A stretch of DNA of 64,000 nucleotides from Choricystis sp. odSpoLacu1. Its lineage: Eukaryota; Chlorophyta; Trebouxiophyceae. Below the pieces are notes generated by a model that did no database searches, was not told the origin of the DNA, and saw only the letters and a program-made list of their open reading frames with translations. A program made the position numbers and the translations under genes. Below are positions 18,528-29,709 of this stretch, in pieces (position 1 is the first letter of the stretch; the number at the start of each line of letters is the position of its first letter). The DNA lies in NCBI GenBank assembly GCA_958009055.1, contig OY253653.1:1-64000 (forward strand), read 5' to 3'.

Positions 18528-21346
18528 TCACTTGGGCGCCTTGCTCGCCGTCTTCACCCTCAGCGCCACGTACACCGCGTACCGGAACACCAGCAGCCAG
18601 GCCAGCAAGGCCAGCGCTTCCCAGGGCCAGTTCTCCGTGTTTTCCTGGAGGTGGGCTTTGGCGGCCAGGCCGCCAGGGGGGATGGGCGTGCACGCCGAGT
18701 TGTCGGCGGGCGGCGGCGACACGCGCGACGCGCCGCCACAATCCCACAGCGTCACCCCCTTGTACTCGATTTTGAGCAGCAGGTTGTAGCCATAGTAGAT
18801 GAAGGACAGGTATTTGAGCCACCCAATCCAGGTGGGAATGTTGGTCACGTAGAAGCCGCCCACCAGCATCATCGTCAGCATGATGACGGCCGTGACGGTT
18901 TGCGCGGTTTTGGGCACCATGACGGTGGCACCGATCAACAGGCCAAAGGACTGCGCCACCAGCAGCGTCAACATCACCGCCGCCCAGTTGGCGAAGAAGG
19001 CCCACGCGGTGAGGCGCAGGCCCGCCGCGAAATAAACAATGATGATGAAGAGGGAGGGAATGGTCACCTCCATCGGCACATCCGACAGCGTGCGCGCAAA
19101 GTAAAAAGCAGACAGGCGGTACATGCCGGACGCCCTTTCTTTCAGCATCATCTTGTACTCGTTGGGGAAGGTGAAGAGCGCAGTAAACATGGCGCGGAAG
19201 GAGAGGAACAGCATCTCGAAGAAGAGGAGGCCTTTTGCGTTGATCGCACCCACCAACGTGCGGTCTTGGCCAATCTGCCACCAAAACAAGCCCGCCAGCG
19301 TGCCCACGATGACGAACTGCGCCACGTCTTGACCCGACAGCGCCTCAAACCGGCGCGTCTTCACGGCGCGCGTGAACAGGATGCGGACTTGGGCACCGTA
19401 CGACGCGCCCCAGCGCGGCGCTTTGGACCCCGGCAGCCCCGACAGGAACGCCTGCAGCGCGTTGGCTTTGCGGTAGCGGGCGGCGGGCGTGTCGGCGGCT
19501 TTGTTAGACTTGGTGGTGGACCCGTTGGTGGCGGCGGTGGTTAAGCCGTTGGCGGAGGACAGGCGGCGGCGGACAGACGCGCCGTCGTCGCCGGCCGACA
19601 CGCCCGGCGCAAACGACACGCGCGGCGCGGAGATGCGAGGGGCGGTGGACGCGTCCAGCAGGGCGGGTGGAACAGCGTCAGCAGGAGCAGCAGCTGCCAC
19701 CGTCAGCACGCCCGACCCAGCAGACCCGGTGGGAGTGAGGCCGGCAGCCGCGGACACGTCCATCGACAGGCCGCGCCGCCCGCGCAGGGTGGCCCAGTCG
19801 GCGGCGCCCACCACGTCTTCCGTGAGATCAGCAGACGCAGAGTACCCGTCCTGGTCAGCAGTGACCAGGTCGGCAAAGCGTTCGTAGGCGGCGACCAGGG
19901 CACGGCGCGCGGCGTCGCCGGTGCCGTCGACGCGGTCTGCGTCCGAGGTGACATCGCCGGACGCGACGTCCAGCAGGAAATCAGCGGCATTCACACCATA
20001 CGGCAGGGTGAACCCAAGCCTGTGGAACCAGTCGGCGGCGAGGGAGGCGGAACCATAGTAGATGGCGTGACCGTCGGAGAGGAGCAGCAGTTTGTCCAGC
20101 AGCTGGAACAGGCGCGACGACGGTTGGTGGATGGTGGTGGCGACAGCGCGCCCACCCGCCGCCAGCGAGCGCAGCGTCGTCACCAGGCGCATGGCGGTGG
20201 TGGAGTCGAGGCCGGACGTGGGTTCGTCGAGGAGGAGGACAGATGGGTTGATCAACAGTTCGTGACCCACGGAGACACGCTTGCGTTCACCACCGCTGAT
20301 GCCACGCCTGAAAAAGCCGCCAATGATGGTATCGCGACACTTGTCCAGGCCGAGGGCGATGATGACTTCATCGACGCGGGCGCGCTTGGCGGCGGGGGCC
20401 ATGGTGCGGGGGAGGCGCAGGGCGGCGGCAAAGTGCAGCGTTTCAGCGACGGTCAGCGACTCGTACAACAGGTCATCCTGCAGCACAAACCCCAGTTGGC
20501 GCTTGGCACGCTTGGTCTGGGGCGTGCCGTTGAACAGGATGTCGCCTGCCACGGTGGCGCCTTTGGGGGTGCGGAAGCCCAGGATGGAGAGGAGGGAGGT
20601 TTTGCCGGAGCCGGAGGGGCCCATCAGGGCCAGCAGCTCGCCAGGCAGGCAGCAACCCGTGATGGAGAAGAGGACCTGGTGTGGTGTGGAGGTGGCGTGG
20701 TGTGGGTGAGTTGGTGGAGAGAAGAGGGAGAAGAGGGGCCCCTTGAAGGCGCCCACGCGCCCGCCGACCGCGCTCTTGCAGCGAGCAAAATTAGTCGCGC
20801 CGCGTCGCGCGCCCGTTTGCGCGCGCTCTTCTCCCCCCTGCCTCTCCTCCACCCCCCATTGCGAGTCAATCCCACCTGCCGCGTGGACGGCGCCTTGGCG
20901 TCCGCCTTGGGCGTCGACGCCGATGCTTTGCGCGACCCGAGCGACGCCACGCTGCGCAGCAGCGTGGCCGACAGCGCCAGGGGGCCCTCAGCCGACCCGG
21001 GGCCAAACAGACGGGGGACGTAGCAGTCCACGTCCCTGAATTCCAGGGTGATGCGGTCGGCCAGGGCCACGGGTTCGAGGAGGGGCTCGTTGGCGCCGGC
21101 GCCGCGCGACGACTCGCCCGCCTCCAGGTCCACCGTGCTGGGGACGGTGGGCAGGCCGCCTCGGCGGGGCGACTCAAAGGACGCGCGGGACGCCGCAGTG
21201 CAGGGCGTGATGGTGGCGGCCGCAGCACCGCCCGACGCGGCGAGGCCCTCCTCGTGCGCGTCGGGGGGGATGCGGCGGGACGCCGCCTGCGCGAACGCCG
21301 ACTGGACGGGAGGGCGGGACGGGGCGCCGCCGGGTGGCGGCGCCAT
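18528..21346 (-). CDS. ABCG-family half-size ABC transporter
   Basis: Exons 20876-21346 and 18528-20675 give 872 residues. The N-terminal 120 residues are Pro/Ser/Ala-rich, and ITLEFRDVDCYVPRL begins the nucleotide-binding domain. Walker A is GPSGSGKTS, the signature is ISGGERKRVSVG, Walker B is SVLLLDEPTSGLDS and the H-loop is TTIHQPS. The order NBD then membrane domain is the reverse orientation typical of ABCG/WBC. The linker (residues about 420-560) is poorly conserved. The C-terminal membrane domain has six helices, for example DVAQFVIVGTLAGLFWWQIG and AQTVTAVIMLTMMLVGGFYV, plus the extracellular loop with Cys residues (WDCGG, SACTP). It would dimerise to export lipids, sterols or xenobiotics; the substrate cannot be read from sequence. 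Confidence 0.93.
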
Positions 21347-21740
21347 TGGGATGCGGGGTGGGCGTGTGTGTGCGAGGGAGAGGGCGGGGGGAGAGCGCGA
21401 GGAAAAAGCGCGAGTGGCCGATTTTTTTTGGGTGGAAAAACGCTCGTCTCAATTGGCTTGGCACAGCCACCAAAACCTTTTTTTGAGGGCGCGTGCACGG
21501 TCACTGACGCCTGGCGTCACTGTGGCCGCAACACCACCCTCGAGGCAGTGACTAGCGCAGGCTGCGCGCGCGACGGGGGGAGAGCCGGCCGTGGCGTGGC
21601 ACTAGGCCCTCCGCCAAAACACAGGCAGGCCGCCACCCCCGCTGTGTGTGTGTGTGTGTGTGTGCGCCCTGCTGGACCAGGAAGAGAGAGAGAGAGAAGA
21701 CACACACACAACCCACACAGCGCAGAGCTTCCCTCACACC
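21347..21740. promoter_or_regulatory. Divergent promoter region between ABCG and AAR2
   Basis: This stretch of 394 bp separates the two start codons. It contains an A/T patch (ATTTTTTTTGGG at about 21420), a TG tract at 21640-21663 and GACACACACACAACCCACACA ahead of the AAR2 ATG. No TATA-like box is evident. Promoter assignment rests on geometry alone. Confidence 0.4.
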
Positions 21741-23287
21741 ATGGCCGCTCCACCCCCGTACACCGTGCGCCTCGACGCCGACGCCGCACGCGCAGCCACG
21801 TCCACTGGGGGCGCCCTGCTGCTGCTGGACGTGCCGGTAGGCACGGTCGTGGGCGTGGATCACCAGGTGAGAGGGAGGAGGGGGGGATGGTGTCGCTGCT
21901 CCAGGGTATTGGCGCAGGAAGCTAGCACACACCTTTGTCACAAATGGTTTGTTTCCCAACCTCCAAACTCTACCTCAAAAAAACTCCCCCCACCCACCCC
22001 CAGTCCTTTGTGACGGGTCCCAAGTTTTGTGGCCTGAAGATGATTCCGCCAGGGGTGCACTTTGTGGCGTACGCAGCGACAGGAGGGGGTAGTGGCGGCG
22101 AAAGTGCGGGTGGTGCGGCGCCGACCGCGGCAGCTGACGCCTCCTCCCTTCCCACCTCGTCCGGTGTCGCCGCCTGGTTCTGGCTGGATGTCGCCCCTGC
22201 CTCTATCACCGTGCGCCGGTGGTGTGGCGCCACCGAGCTGCTGCTGCCGCTGGGGGACGCCGACGAAGCGGGCCGGTTTGCGGCAGGCGTGCGGCGCTTT
22301 GATTTCGATGCAGGCCTTGCCCCCTACAACCTGGGGGGAGGGACGACGTGGCAAGCGTTGACCGTGCACGTGACGCCGGCCACAACACGCCGCATCATGG
22401 GGCGCCACCCCAATTGCAGTGTGGCGGCAGAGGCTGATCCAGCGGCAGGGCGGCCGCCGACAGCGGCGGAAACCGCGCTAGACGCTGCGCTGGCGGCTGG
22501 ACGGCGTTGGCAGGAGGCACCGTCGTCCTCAGCCACCACCACCACCACTACCCCCGGCGTCGGCGCCCCCACCTTTACCCACTTTCCGCGCGTCGCGCCC
22601 GCGCCGCGCGGCGCGCCACCCTCTGCCGCCACCGCCGCCAACGTGGACAAAAGTGGGCTGCTGGCGTCAATTCTGACATCCACATATCGCGGTAACCCCA
22701 ACGCCCTGCTGGGCGAGCTGGAGGCCGCCTTTGTGAGTGCGTGGGCGGGGCACTCGCTGTCTGCCCTGGCGGCGTGGGGCGACGGCGTCTGCCTGCTGCT
22801 GGGTTGCACGGATGCAGCCGTGGGCGAGCACGCGGCGTTGTTTGGAGACACTCTCACCATGCTGCGTGTGCAGCTGGGCGTGAATGTGGGCGGTGGTGGT
22901 GGTCGTGAGCGCGGAAATTTGCAGCACACTCCACCCTCCACCCTCATTGATGCCGACGCTCTGCTGGAGGACGCCTTTCTGAAGCGGTCGCTGCGTGGCT
23001 TCTATGCAGGGCTGGCGGAGGCAGGGGGTGGGCCACCCGAAGTGCAGGTGAGGGAAAAGAGGGCAGAGTGTTTGGGTTGAAGAGGAGGAGGGAGACTCAT
23101 CACACGCGCACTCATAAACCATCCCCTTTCCCCACACCTTCAGCGCCCTGCCGACGCTCTACGCCGCTTCCTAGGCGACCGCCTGGGCTGGCGCGTGGAT
23201 GTGGCCTCCCTCGACGGTGGTGGCGGCGACGACAGCGATGACAGCGACGGCCCCGTCGTTGTGGTGGATGCGGAGCGCGGGTGGTGA
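21741..23287 (+). CDS. AAR2: AAR2 splicing factor (U5 snRNP assembly)
   Basis: AAR2 binds PRP8 in the cytoplasm and is exchanged for BRR2 during U5 snRNP maturation. Exons 21741-21866, 22004-23047 and 23144-23287 give 437 residues, all phase 0. The N domain has ALLLLDVPVGTVVGVDHQ joined to SFVTGPKFCGLKMIPPGVHF, the family hallmark. RFDFDAGLAPYNLGGGTTWQALT and FTHFPRVAP follow. The C-terminal helical domain has LLGELEAAFVSAWAGHSLSALAAW and FLKRSLRGFYAGLAEA. The end (FLGDRLGWRVD...VVVVDAERGW) matches the terminal strand of the family. Insertions rich in Gly/Ser/Thr lie in loops. Confidence 0.92.
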
Positions 23288-23966
23288 GTAGAGAGAGAGA
23301 AGAGTGCAATGTGTAGCTTGTTTACTGTGCGCCCCAAAGAGAACTAACTAGAGGACTATATGTCAGAGAGAGCGGGTGGCTGCACACACTATGCAAAAAA
23401 CAAAAAGCATTTGGCTTCAGTCCCCGCGCATTTTTTTTTTTGCCCGCGTCCCGTTGGCCTGCCAGCCACCAAGGACACACACCAGCCCTTTTTTCACGTC
23501 GACGGTGGGCGCCATCGAGACTGGTACGCCAAAGGTGAGGCGAGAACGCGACGAGGGAGTCGTGTGCGCATTGATTGATGGGAACAACGCTGCACCACCA
23601 CTGCCCGCCCGCGCGCACTGCCTTCGCCTCCCTTACGCGTGAATGTGTGTCTGCGTGGCTGCACTCAGTCGAGCCACTCAGCGCGACGGGACCGGCAACA
23701 CACGTGGCACCTGCGAGAACCTGCGCCACCCGCTCTGCGTCCACTTTCCCCTCGTATCGCATCGTTGAGTCTAGTGCCTCGCGCCGCGCCCCGTGGCAGG
23801 CACTTTCGATGCCTCCGCCCCACCCCAAGTGACCAGTGTACTTGCTTTCACCTTGGTGTTGTGTGGTGGAAAGCGTGCCGTCGGCCTGCGGTCCGGCCGA
23901 ATTGCCGCGCGGTCCCCCCGCTCGCTCCAACCCCCGCCTCCTCCCACCCCACCTCCAGACCCTTGA
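23288..23966. other. Long intergenic stretch, no gene seen
   Basis: The sequence is less GC-rich than neighbours and lacks the Ala/Gly/Pro coding bias. A minus-strand open frame of about 200 codons covers 23322-23930, but it has no ATG start at its end, no low-complexity algal bias and no recognised motif. The stretch probably holds the 3' UTR of AAR2 and the promoter and 5' UTR of the 23967 gene. Could also harbour a non-coding RNA, which I cannot test. Confidence 0.45.
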
Positions 23967-25142
23967 ATGACGGCCGCCCTGCCTCCCCTACCCCTGCGCG
24001 CCGCCACCTCGTGGCAAGCCCTCACCCGGTCGTCCGTTCTGTCCCTGTCGGCCGACGATGAAGCGGTGGCCGCGGCCAGCGGACTGCCTCCCCGCGGGTC
24101 GTCCGCGTCACTCGCGTCGCGCACCAGCGCTGCCTCCCTGGACCCCATCGACGGTGTGTGGTCGTGGTCGGATGATGGAGGTGTGCTGGATGCAGGCATG
24201 ATGGCGCCGCCCGCGTTTTATGGAGGCGCGCCCCTGCCACCGCCACCGCCTCCGGGCCTGTACCCAGCCCTGCCCCTGCTGCCTCCCCGCCCTGGGGGCG
24301 CGCCCGTGCCCTACTACACCATGCCCACAGTCACCCCTCCCCCCTCCTCCCTGAAACGGGTGCGGTCGGCGGGGCTGGACGTGGTGGCGGTGGGTGGGTA
24401 CGTTGCCAAGGCAGCAGCGCTGACGCCGCCCACGTGGCACGGCACGCCCCCCGTGTCACCCTCGCGGTCTCCCACACGGTCGCCGTCTAAATCGCCGTCG
24501 AAAAGGCCGGCGGGCAAGGCCGGTCCCCCGCCCCGTCGCGCACACGCGCTGACTGTCGACTCGCTGCCCTCCCACCTGCCGTCGCTGCCGACTTCTATCC
24601 ACCTGCCGTGCGGCGCGGTGGCCACACTGGGGGTGGGGGTGTGGCATGCCGCTGACGACGGCGTGGGCGCCCGCGTGGTGGTGGCCCTGGCCGAGAGTAG
24701 TGGTGATGCGGGTGCGCCGCCGCCCGCTGACGACACCCCCGACACGCCCACCACCACCGCCCGGCGAGACGGCATGGAGCTGGCACACGCTCTCGTCACA
24801 GCCCTCAACCCGCGCTGCATCACGACAGGGGTGCCTGTGAATGCCGCACACCGCCGCGCGCACCGTGCCGCGCGCCCGGGCTCCGCGCGCCGCAGGTGGC
24901 CGGCCGCCTGCGATCTGCGCACCCAGGAACTGTTCTTTGTCAAGCAGACGCTGTCTCCAGACGAAACGCCCACCATCTTTCACTCGCCACACCGTGGCGC
25001 GGTCGGCGGCAGCGTCGCTGCGACGCCACCCTGGCGGGAAGGCGCCACCATCATCGTGGTGGCGCGCGTGCCCGATGGCGAGGGCGGTGAACTGTGGCTG
25101 AAGAGTGAGGGTGTGTGGCTGCCGCCTGCAGGCGGAGTGTGA
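23967..25142 (+). CDS. Uncharacterised Pro/Ser-rich protein
   Basis: An intronless 391-residue gene. The N-terminal half is Pro/Gly-rich (a PLPPPPPPGLYP tract) and includes an SPSRSPTRSPSKSPSKRP repeat like Ser/Arg-Pro kinase substrate segments. The C-terminal half is more ordered: SIHLPCGAVATLGVGVWHAADD, ELAHALVTALNPRCITTGVPV, LRTQELFFVKQTLSPDETPT and GATIIVVARVPDGEGGELWLK. No known domain was recognised. No signal peptide. The RS/SP repeats suggest a phosphorylated nuclear or cytoskeletal protein; this is inference. It ends 56 bp from the convergent gene at 25199. Confidence 0.6.
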   Translation: MTAALPPLPLRAATSWQALTRSSVLSLSADDEAVAAASGLPPRGSSASLASRTSAASLDPIDGVWSWSDDGGVLDAGMMAPPAFYGGAPLPPPPPPGLYPALPLLPPRPGGAPVPYYTMPTVTPPPSSLKRVRSAGLDVVAVGGYVAKAAALTPPTWHGTPPVSPSRSPTRSPSKSPSKRPAGKAGPPPRRAHALTVDSLPSHLPSLPTSIHLPCGAVATLGVGVWHAADDGVGARVVVALAESSGDAGAPPPADDTPDTPTTTARRDGMELAHALVTALNPRCITTGVPVNAAHRRAHRAARPGSARRRWPAACDLRTQELFFVKQTLSPDETPTIFHSPHRGAVGGSVAATPPWREGATIIVVARVPDGEGGELWLKSEGVWLPPAGGV

Positions 25143-25198
25143 TTGCTTTTTTTGTTTGTTTTGCGTTTCGTGTTTCATCATTTTTTTTTGTTTTCATT

Positions 25199-25609
25199 TC
25201 ACATGCTTTTCCCGCCTCCAAAACACGCCAACCACCGATTGGCACTCTCAGGCCGGGGCAGCGTCAGCGAGGCGGGCGGTGGAGGCGCCGATGCCGCCAC
25301 GGCAGGCGGCATCAAGACTCCACGGCACTGGCGCCGCGCTGGACGCCCCGGCCGCGCCGCCACCCCGCACAGCTCGCGCAGCGCGGCCTCCCCGTCTGGC
25401 CGGCGAGCCACGCCCGCCTTCTCACAGCGCGCAACAACCGCTGCCAGCGCTGCAGCCGCGTCGGCAGCGGCCTCTGCGGCCTCTGTCGCGGCACGCCGCT
25501 CGATCGCCAGGGCCGCACGCTCGCACTGCAGGGCGGCGCGGGCAGCGGTCAGGGCTGCCACAGTGTCTCCGGGTTGATGGCTGTCGTCGGCTGTGCGACG
25601 GCGGCGCAT
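25199..25609 (-). CDS. Small uncharacterised coiled-coil protein
   Basis: One exon, 136 residues, starting MRRRRTADD at 25609. Residues about 15-70 form an Ala/Glu/Arg-rich heptad-like helix (ERAALAIERRAATEAAEAAADA). The C-terminus is less regular and ends CFGGGKSM. No family recognised. Supporting evidence is its ATG, the long helix and the position between a convergent and a close divergent neighbour. It could still be a chance frame in GC-rich DNA. Confidence 0.45.
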   Translation of the reverse strand: MRRRRTADDSHQPGDTVAALTAARAALQCERAALAIERRAATEAAEAAADAAAALAAVVARCEKAGVARRPDGEAALRELCGVAARPGRPARRQCRGVLMPPAVAASAPPPPASLTLPRPESANRWLACFGGGKSM

Positions 25610-25687
25610 GGTGTGTGTGTGTGAGGGGTAACTGCTGGAAGAGGAGCGGGTGTGATCACAACGCGGAGCGTCGTTTTGCATTGCGAG
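25610..25687. promoter_or_regulatory. Very short bidirectional promoter candidate
   Basis: Only 78 bp separate the start codons of the leftward coiled-coil gene (25609) and the rightward EDEM-like gene (25688). The stretch contains a TG tract at 25611-25622 and then mixed sequence. If both genes are real, it must hold both 5' UTRs and the shared core promoter, or the transcripts overlap. Confidence 0.4.
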
Positions 25688-28676
25688 ATGGCGCCGCGCC
25701 CGCGCCGCGATGCGGCAACCGCTGCTTCGCCGTCCACGTCACCACCGGCATCACCCAACCGATCGCCCAGGCGACAGCGTGCTGTCAGCGAGGCTCGGTC
25801 GCCGGCGCGCCGCGACGCCAATGCCGACCCACGCCGCGATCCCAGTGCCTCGCCCCCCCGCCGCACACCCTGGTGGGCGCCGCACGCGGTGGTGTTGCTC
25901 GTGGTGAGTGCGAGGAGTGGATTGGGTGGGTGGATCATGGAAGAGGGGGACCGTTTTCTCACCTCTTTTTCTCTCTTCTCAGAGCCTCGTCGGCGTAGCG
26001 CTGCTCGCCCACCACCCCCCGCCACCACCCCCCTCCTCACCCGCCTCCTCCCTGTGGACCCGCCCCATGACGCAGGCCGAACTGGCCTCCGCGTCCTCCT
26101 CCGCACGCGCCGCTTTTGGGCGCGCGTTCGACGCCTACATAGACCACGGCTTTCCGCACGACGACGTGCGCCCGCTCTCGTGCCGCGGTGTGGACACACA
26201 GGGCGGCGTCGCGTTGACCCTTCTGGACGCCCTGACAACAGCCCTCACTCTGAACGACACAGCCCGCCTGGCCCCCGCCGTCGCGTGGGCAGCGGGCGAG
26301 GGAGGCCCCCTGGCCGACGTCGCGGCGTTGCGCGGCGCACCCAACCGCCGCTCCCTCTCGTTCGACGTCCCCGCCCGCGTGCACACGTTTGAGCTGACGA
26401 TCAGGGCTTTGGGATCACTCGTCTCCACCCACACCTACTTGACCCGGTCGCCGCGCGCGGTGCCGGGGTATGGGGGCGGGTTGCTGCGGGCGGCAGTCGA
26501 TCTTGCCAACCGCCTTCTCCCCGCCTTCAACACGCCGACAGGACTGCCCCTGTCTTGGGTCAACTTGCGCTCTGGGATTGTCCCTAACGACACCCGGATA
26601 ACTTGCACCGCGTGTGCGGGCACATTGAGCCTTGAATTCGCAGCTCTGTCCGCGTTGACGGGCAACGACACGTATCGAAGCGTGGCCCAGGCAGCAGCCA
26701 CCGCCGTCTCTGCTGCCGCCTCCCCCACCACCGGCCTCGTGGGCAACACGCTGCACGTGGACACCGGCGCGTGGACCCGGCGCGACTCGGGTGTGGGCGC
26801 AGGCATCGATTCTTACGTCGAATACCTTTTGAAATCGTTTCTGTTGACGGGGGATGAAGCCTCACTCACCTCATTCGTCGCCATCTATGCCGCCATCATG
26901 CGCTACTTGGCGCCGCCCAAGCGTCACGCCCCCGGCCACCACCGCCCCGCATGGCGAGTGGATGGTGCAGACATGGACACTGGCGCCCGTTCTTCGCCCT
27001 GGATCTCCTCCCTCGGCGCTTTCTTCCCAGGCCTACAAGCCTTGGCCGGCCAGCGCGCCGACGCGGCCGCCGCCCACGCCGACTGGGCGGCCGCGTGGGC
27101 CCGCTTTGGCGGCCTGCCCGAGTCGCTGGATGTTGGTGGCACCACGCGCCACCCAGGGGCGGCAGCCTACCCGCTGCGCCCAGAGTTGGCAGAGTCGTCT
27201 TACGCGCTGCACGCGGCCACGGACGGCCACCCCGTGTACCGGGCGGCCGGGGCCATGGTGGCCACCACGCTGGAGGCGAGGTGCAGGGCTCCCTGTGGGT
27301 ATGCGTCCCTGGCCGATGTCGCGTCCGGCGCGCAGGAAGACACGATGGAAAGCTTTTTCCTGGCGGAGACTGCGAAATATCTGTGGCTGATTTCCAGTCC
27401 GGGGGCTGAGGGACTGCTGGATGCTGCTGTCCTGACGACGGAGGGGCACCCGCTGCCCCCACTGCCGCGTGCGAATGGCGCAGACCCGCCCCCTCCGACC
27501 GTGGCGGCCAACTCGACGTGCGCGTTTCTGTGCACGCCCCCCCCCACCGCCGACTGGGCTGCGTCCGTCGCTGCCCGCGTCGGCGCCGTCATGCCCCTGC
27601 TCGCCCCCACCGGCGCCGAAGTGGCCCTGCTGCGTGCACGCCGGTGTGCTGCCTGCGTCGCGGTGGATGACGTGATGGACCGCGTGCGGTCCGACGTGGC
27701 GGCCGCCGACGCGGCCGCCGCGGCGGCGGCGCGCCCACTGGCCCAAGTCGTGTGCCGGTTGAGGGTGGTGGACAAGGATGGTGAGAACGATGCTGACGAC
27801 AGCGAGGACACCCCAGTCGCTGTCTCTGGTGGTGGCTTGGCCTGCGCGTCGCTGGTGCGCGTGCCGCCGTCCAGTGTCCCCCTCCCCCATGCCGACATGC
27901 CGCGCGACGCGATTGTGGTGCAGTTGATGCCGCGAGGTGGTGGCGACGCTGCGCCTCCTGCTCCCGCGCCACAAGGGGGCACGTGCGGCGACGACTCGTC
28001 GCCCTTGGACGGCGCCGACACGCTGACCGCGCTGCACGTGACCGCGACTGGATCCAAGGGAGAAGCCCTCGTTGACCTCACCTTCACCGGCACCGCCGCC
28101 GGCTTTGGCCCCCGCCTGGCGCCCGGGTCGCCCGTGTGCTCGCCCGGCGTCACACCGTGCACAGTGGGCGGGCGCCTGGCGGCGGCCGACCCGCTGGACG
28201 CGTGCACCCCGCTGGTGCGCGCGCCACCGTCGGGCGCTGTCGTCGCCGTCACCAGGGGCGCCTGCTCGTTCGAGCTCAAAGTGGCGCACGTGGCCGCCGC
28301 GGGGGGGGGCGCCGTCGTGGTGCTGTCAGAGACGGACGACGAGTTTGTCATGGCGCCAGCCGAGGGCAAGGAGGAGGAGGAGGCCATAGACGGCAGCGCG
28401 CCGCTCGTGCCGTCCCTGCTGCTGGCCCGCCCGGCTGCCGACGCGCTGAGGTCTGCGCTGGCGGCCGCGGGCGACGCGGTGACCCACGCGTCCCTGCACC
28501 CCGAGACGCCGTCCTCGCCGTCACCGCCATCAGCCATCGCCATCGTCCTCCCTCCCCGCACCGCGCGCTGGGTCGCGGCGCGCGTGCCGGGCGGCGACGC
28601 GCGGCCCGCGCTTGCGGGACTGCTGCCCGCCCTGGTGACGTCCCCCGAGTTGAAGCAGTTGTTGAGGCTAGAGTAG
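25688..28676 (+). CDS. EDEM3-like GH47 alpha-mannosidase with PA domain
   Basis: Exons 25688-25903 and 25983-28676 give 969 residues. A basic Ser/Pro/Arg-rich N-tail precedes a hydrophobic segment spanning the splice site (WWAPHAVVLLV|SLVGVALLA), predicting a type II ER membrane protein. The GH47 domain runs from FGRAFDAYIDHGFPHDDVRPLSC to MESFFLAETAKYLWLI, with the conserved GIDSYVEYLLKSF and RPELAESSYALHAATDGHP. EDEMs trim mannose from misfolded glycoproteins for ER-associated degradation. Near residues 800-890 a protease-associated domain is visible (GAVVAVTRGACSFELKVAHV), an arrangement typical of EDEM3. Catalytic acidic residues in the FPHDD, DSYVEY and PELAES regions are retained. The C-terminus lacks an ER-retention tetrapeptide (ends LLRLE). 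Confidence 0.88.
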
Positions 28677-28746
28677 TGGAGAGTGTGTATGTAATTTGGT
28701 TTTGGACAGCGTTTTTTACAATCAACAGTTTTTTTTTCCTTTTCCT

Positions 28747-29709
28747 TCATCCACCACCACCACCGCCACCACCAGGCGCCCCCTCCCTCGCCTCCACCAC
28801 CGTCACGCCATCTCCCACGCGCACTGTGGCCAGCACGCGCCCCCTTTCCCCGCCATCCGCCACCACGGGCACACCATTCCACCCGAAAAACAGGGCCCGC
28901 TTCCACGCGGGCAGCGCTTCCCACCCCAGGACTGCGCCCGTCCGTGTGGGGCGCAGCACGGCTGTCGCATCCACCTCCCGCTCCCCCGTGTCCGGGTTGA
29001 CGTGGGGAATGGTGCACCTGTCGCACGGCTTGACGAGGGCGACGTCGATGTCGCCGACACGCACGCGCGCCCAGCCGTCCTCGGCCCAGGGGGCGCCTGC
29101 GCCCCGGGTCACAATGTTGGGGCGCCACCTGCGTTCATCTAGGGACGTGCCCGCTGCTGCAGAGGCGGCGGCCGCACTTTCAGCAGAGATGAGGAGCAGG
29201 GGGAAGCCATCACAAAACGCGGCCTCTGCCGCGGGTGACGCGCGCGCGGCCCAGGAGGGCGCCACAGAGCGCGGCGCCACGTGGGGCGCGTACCGCACCA
29301 GGCGCACGCTTTTGTTGAGGAGGGAGGACAACCAGGCCGCCACTTCGTCGCCCTCGTCGTACGCGTCCCCCGCAAACTCCCACACACTGACGCGCGTGGT
29401 GGTCCGTGCCTCCGGCGCCAACAGCACGGCCACGCTCTCCACCCCGGGCGCGCTCAGTGTGAGGGCGGCGTCGGGGGGCGGGTCGCCCCACCCGCCCAAA
29501 AGGGCGTCCGCGGGCAGCGCGGGGGTGATGAGCGCGAGCGCGGGAGTGTCGCGCTGACTCATGAAACGCCCAGTGTCGGCCCGCACAATCGCCCACTGCC
29601 GATCATACGCAAACCCGTCCCGCGTCAGGGCGGCGGCGGCGAGGGGGATGGGGGCGGCGCTCTTGACGGGGTGGATGTAGAGGGCAGCGACGTGGGCGGT
29701 GGTCGCCAT
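28747..29709 (-). CDS. MOSC-domain protein (mARC-like molybdenum enzyme)
   Basis: An intronless 320-residue gene. The N-terminal MOSC_N beta-barrel starts VAALYIHPVKSAAPIPL and has DRQWAIVRADTGRFMSQR. The C-terminal MOSC domain has FPLLLISAESAAA, RWRPNIVTRGAGAPWAEDGW and KPCDRCTIPHVNPDTG, where the first Cys is the likely molybdenum ligand of mitochondrial amidoxime-reducing components. mARC reduces N-hydroxylated compounds, in algae and plants together with cytochrome b5 and its reductase, and has been linked to nitrite reduction to NO in Chlamydomonas. No long transit peptide is visible, unlike animal mARC. The Gly-rich tail (eight Gly) is unusual. Confidence 0.88.
   Translation of the reverse strand: MATTAHVAALYIHPVKSAAPIPLAAAALTRDGFAYDRQWAIVRADTGRFMSQRDTPALALITPALPADALLGGWGDPPPDAALTLSAPGVESVAVLLAPEARTTTRVSVWEFAGDAYDEGDEVAAWLSSLLNKSVRLVRYAPHVAPRSVAPSWAARASPAAEAAFCDGFPLLLISAESAAAASAAAGTSLDERRWRPNIVTRGAGAPWAEDGWARVRVGDIDVALVKPCDRCTIPHVNPDTGEREVDATAVLRPTRTGAVLGWEALPAWKRALFFGWNGVPVVADGGERGRVLATVRVGDGVTVVEAREGAPGGGGGGGG

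Noticed and set aside
23322..23930. 200-codon minus-strand frame in an intergenic interval
   Set aside because: No ATG at its start, no domain, and composition is unlike neighbouring genes.
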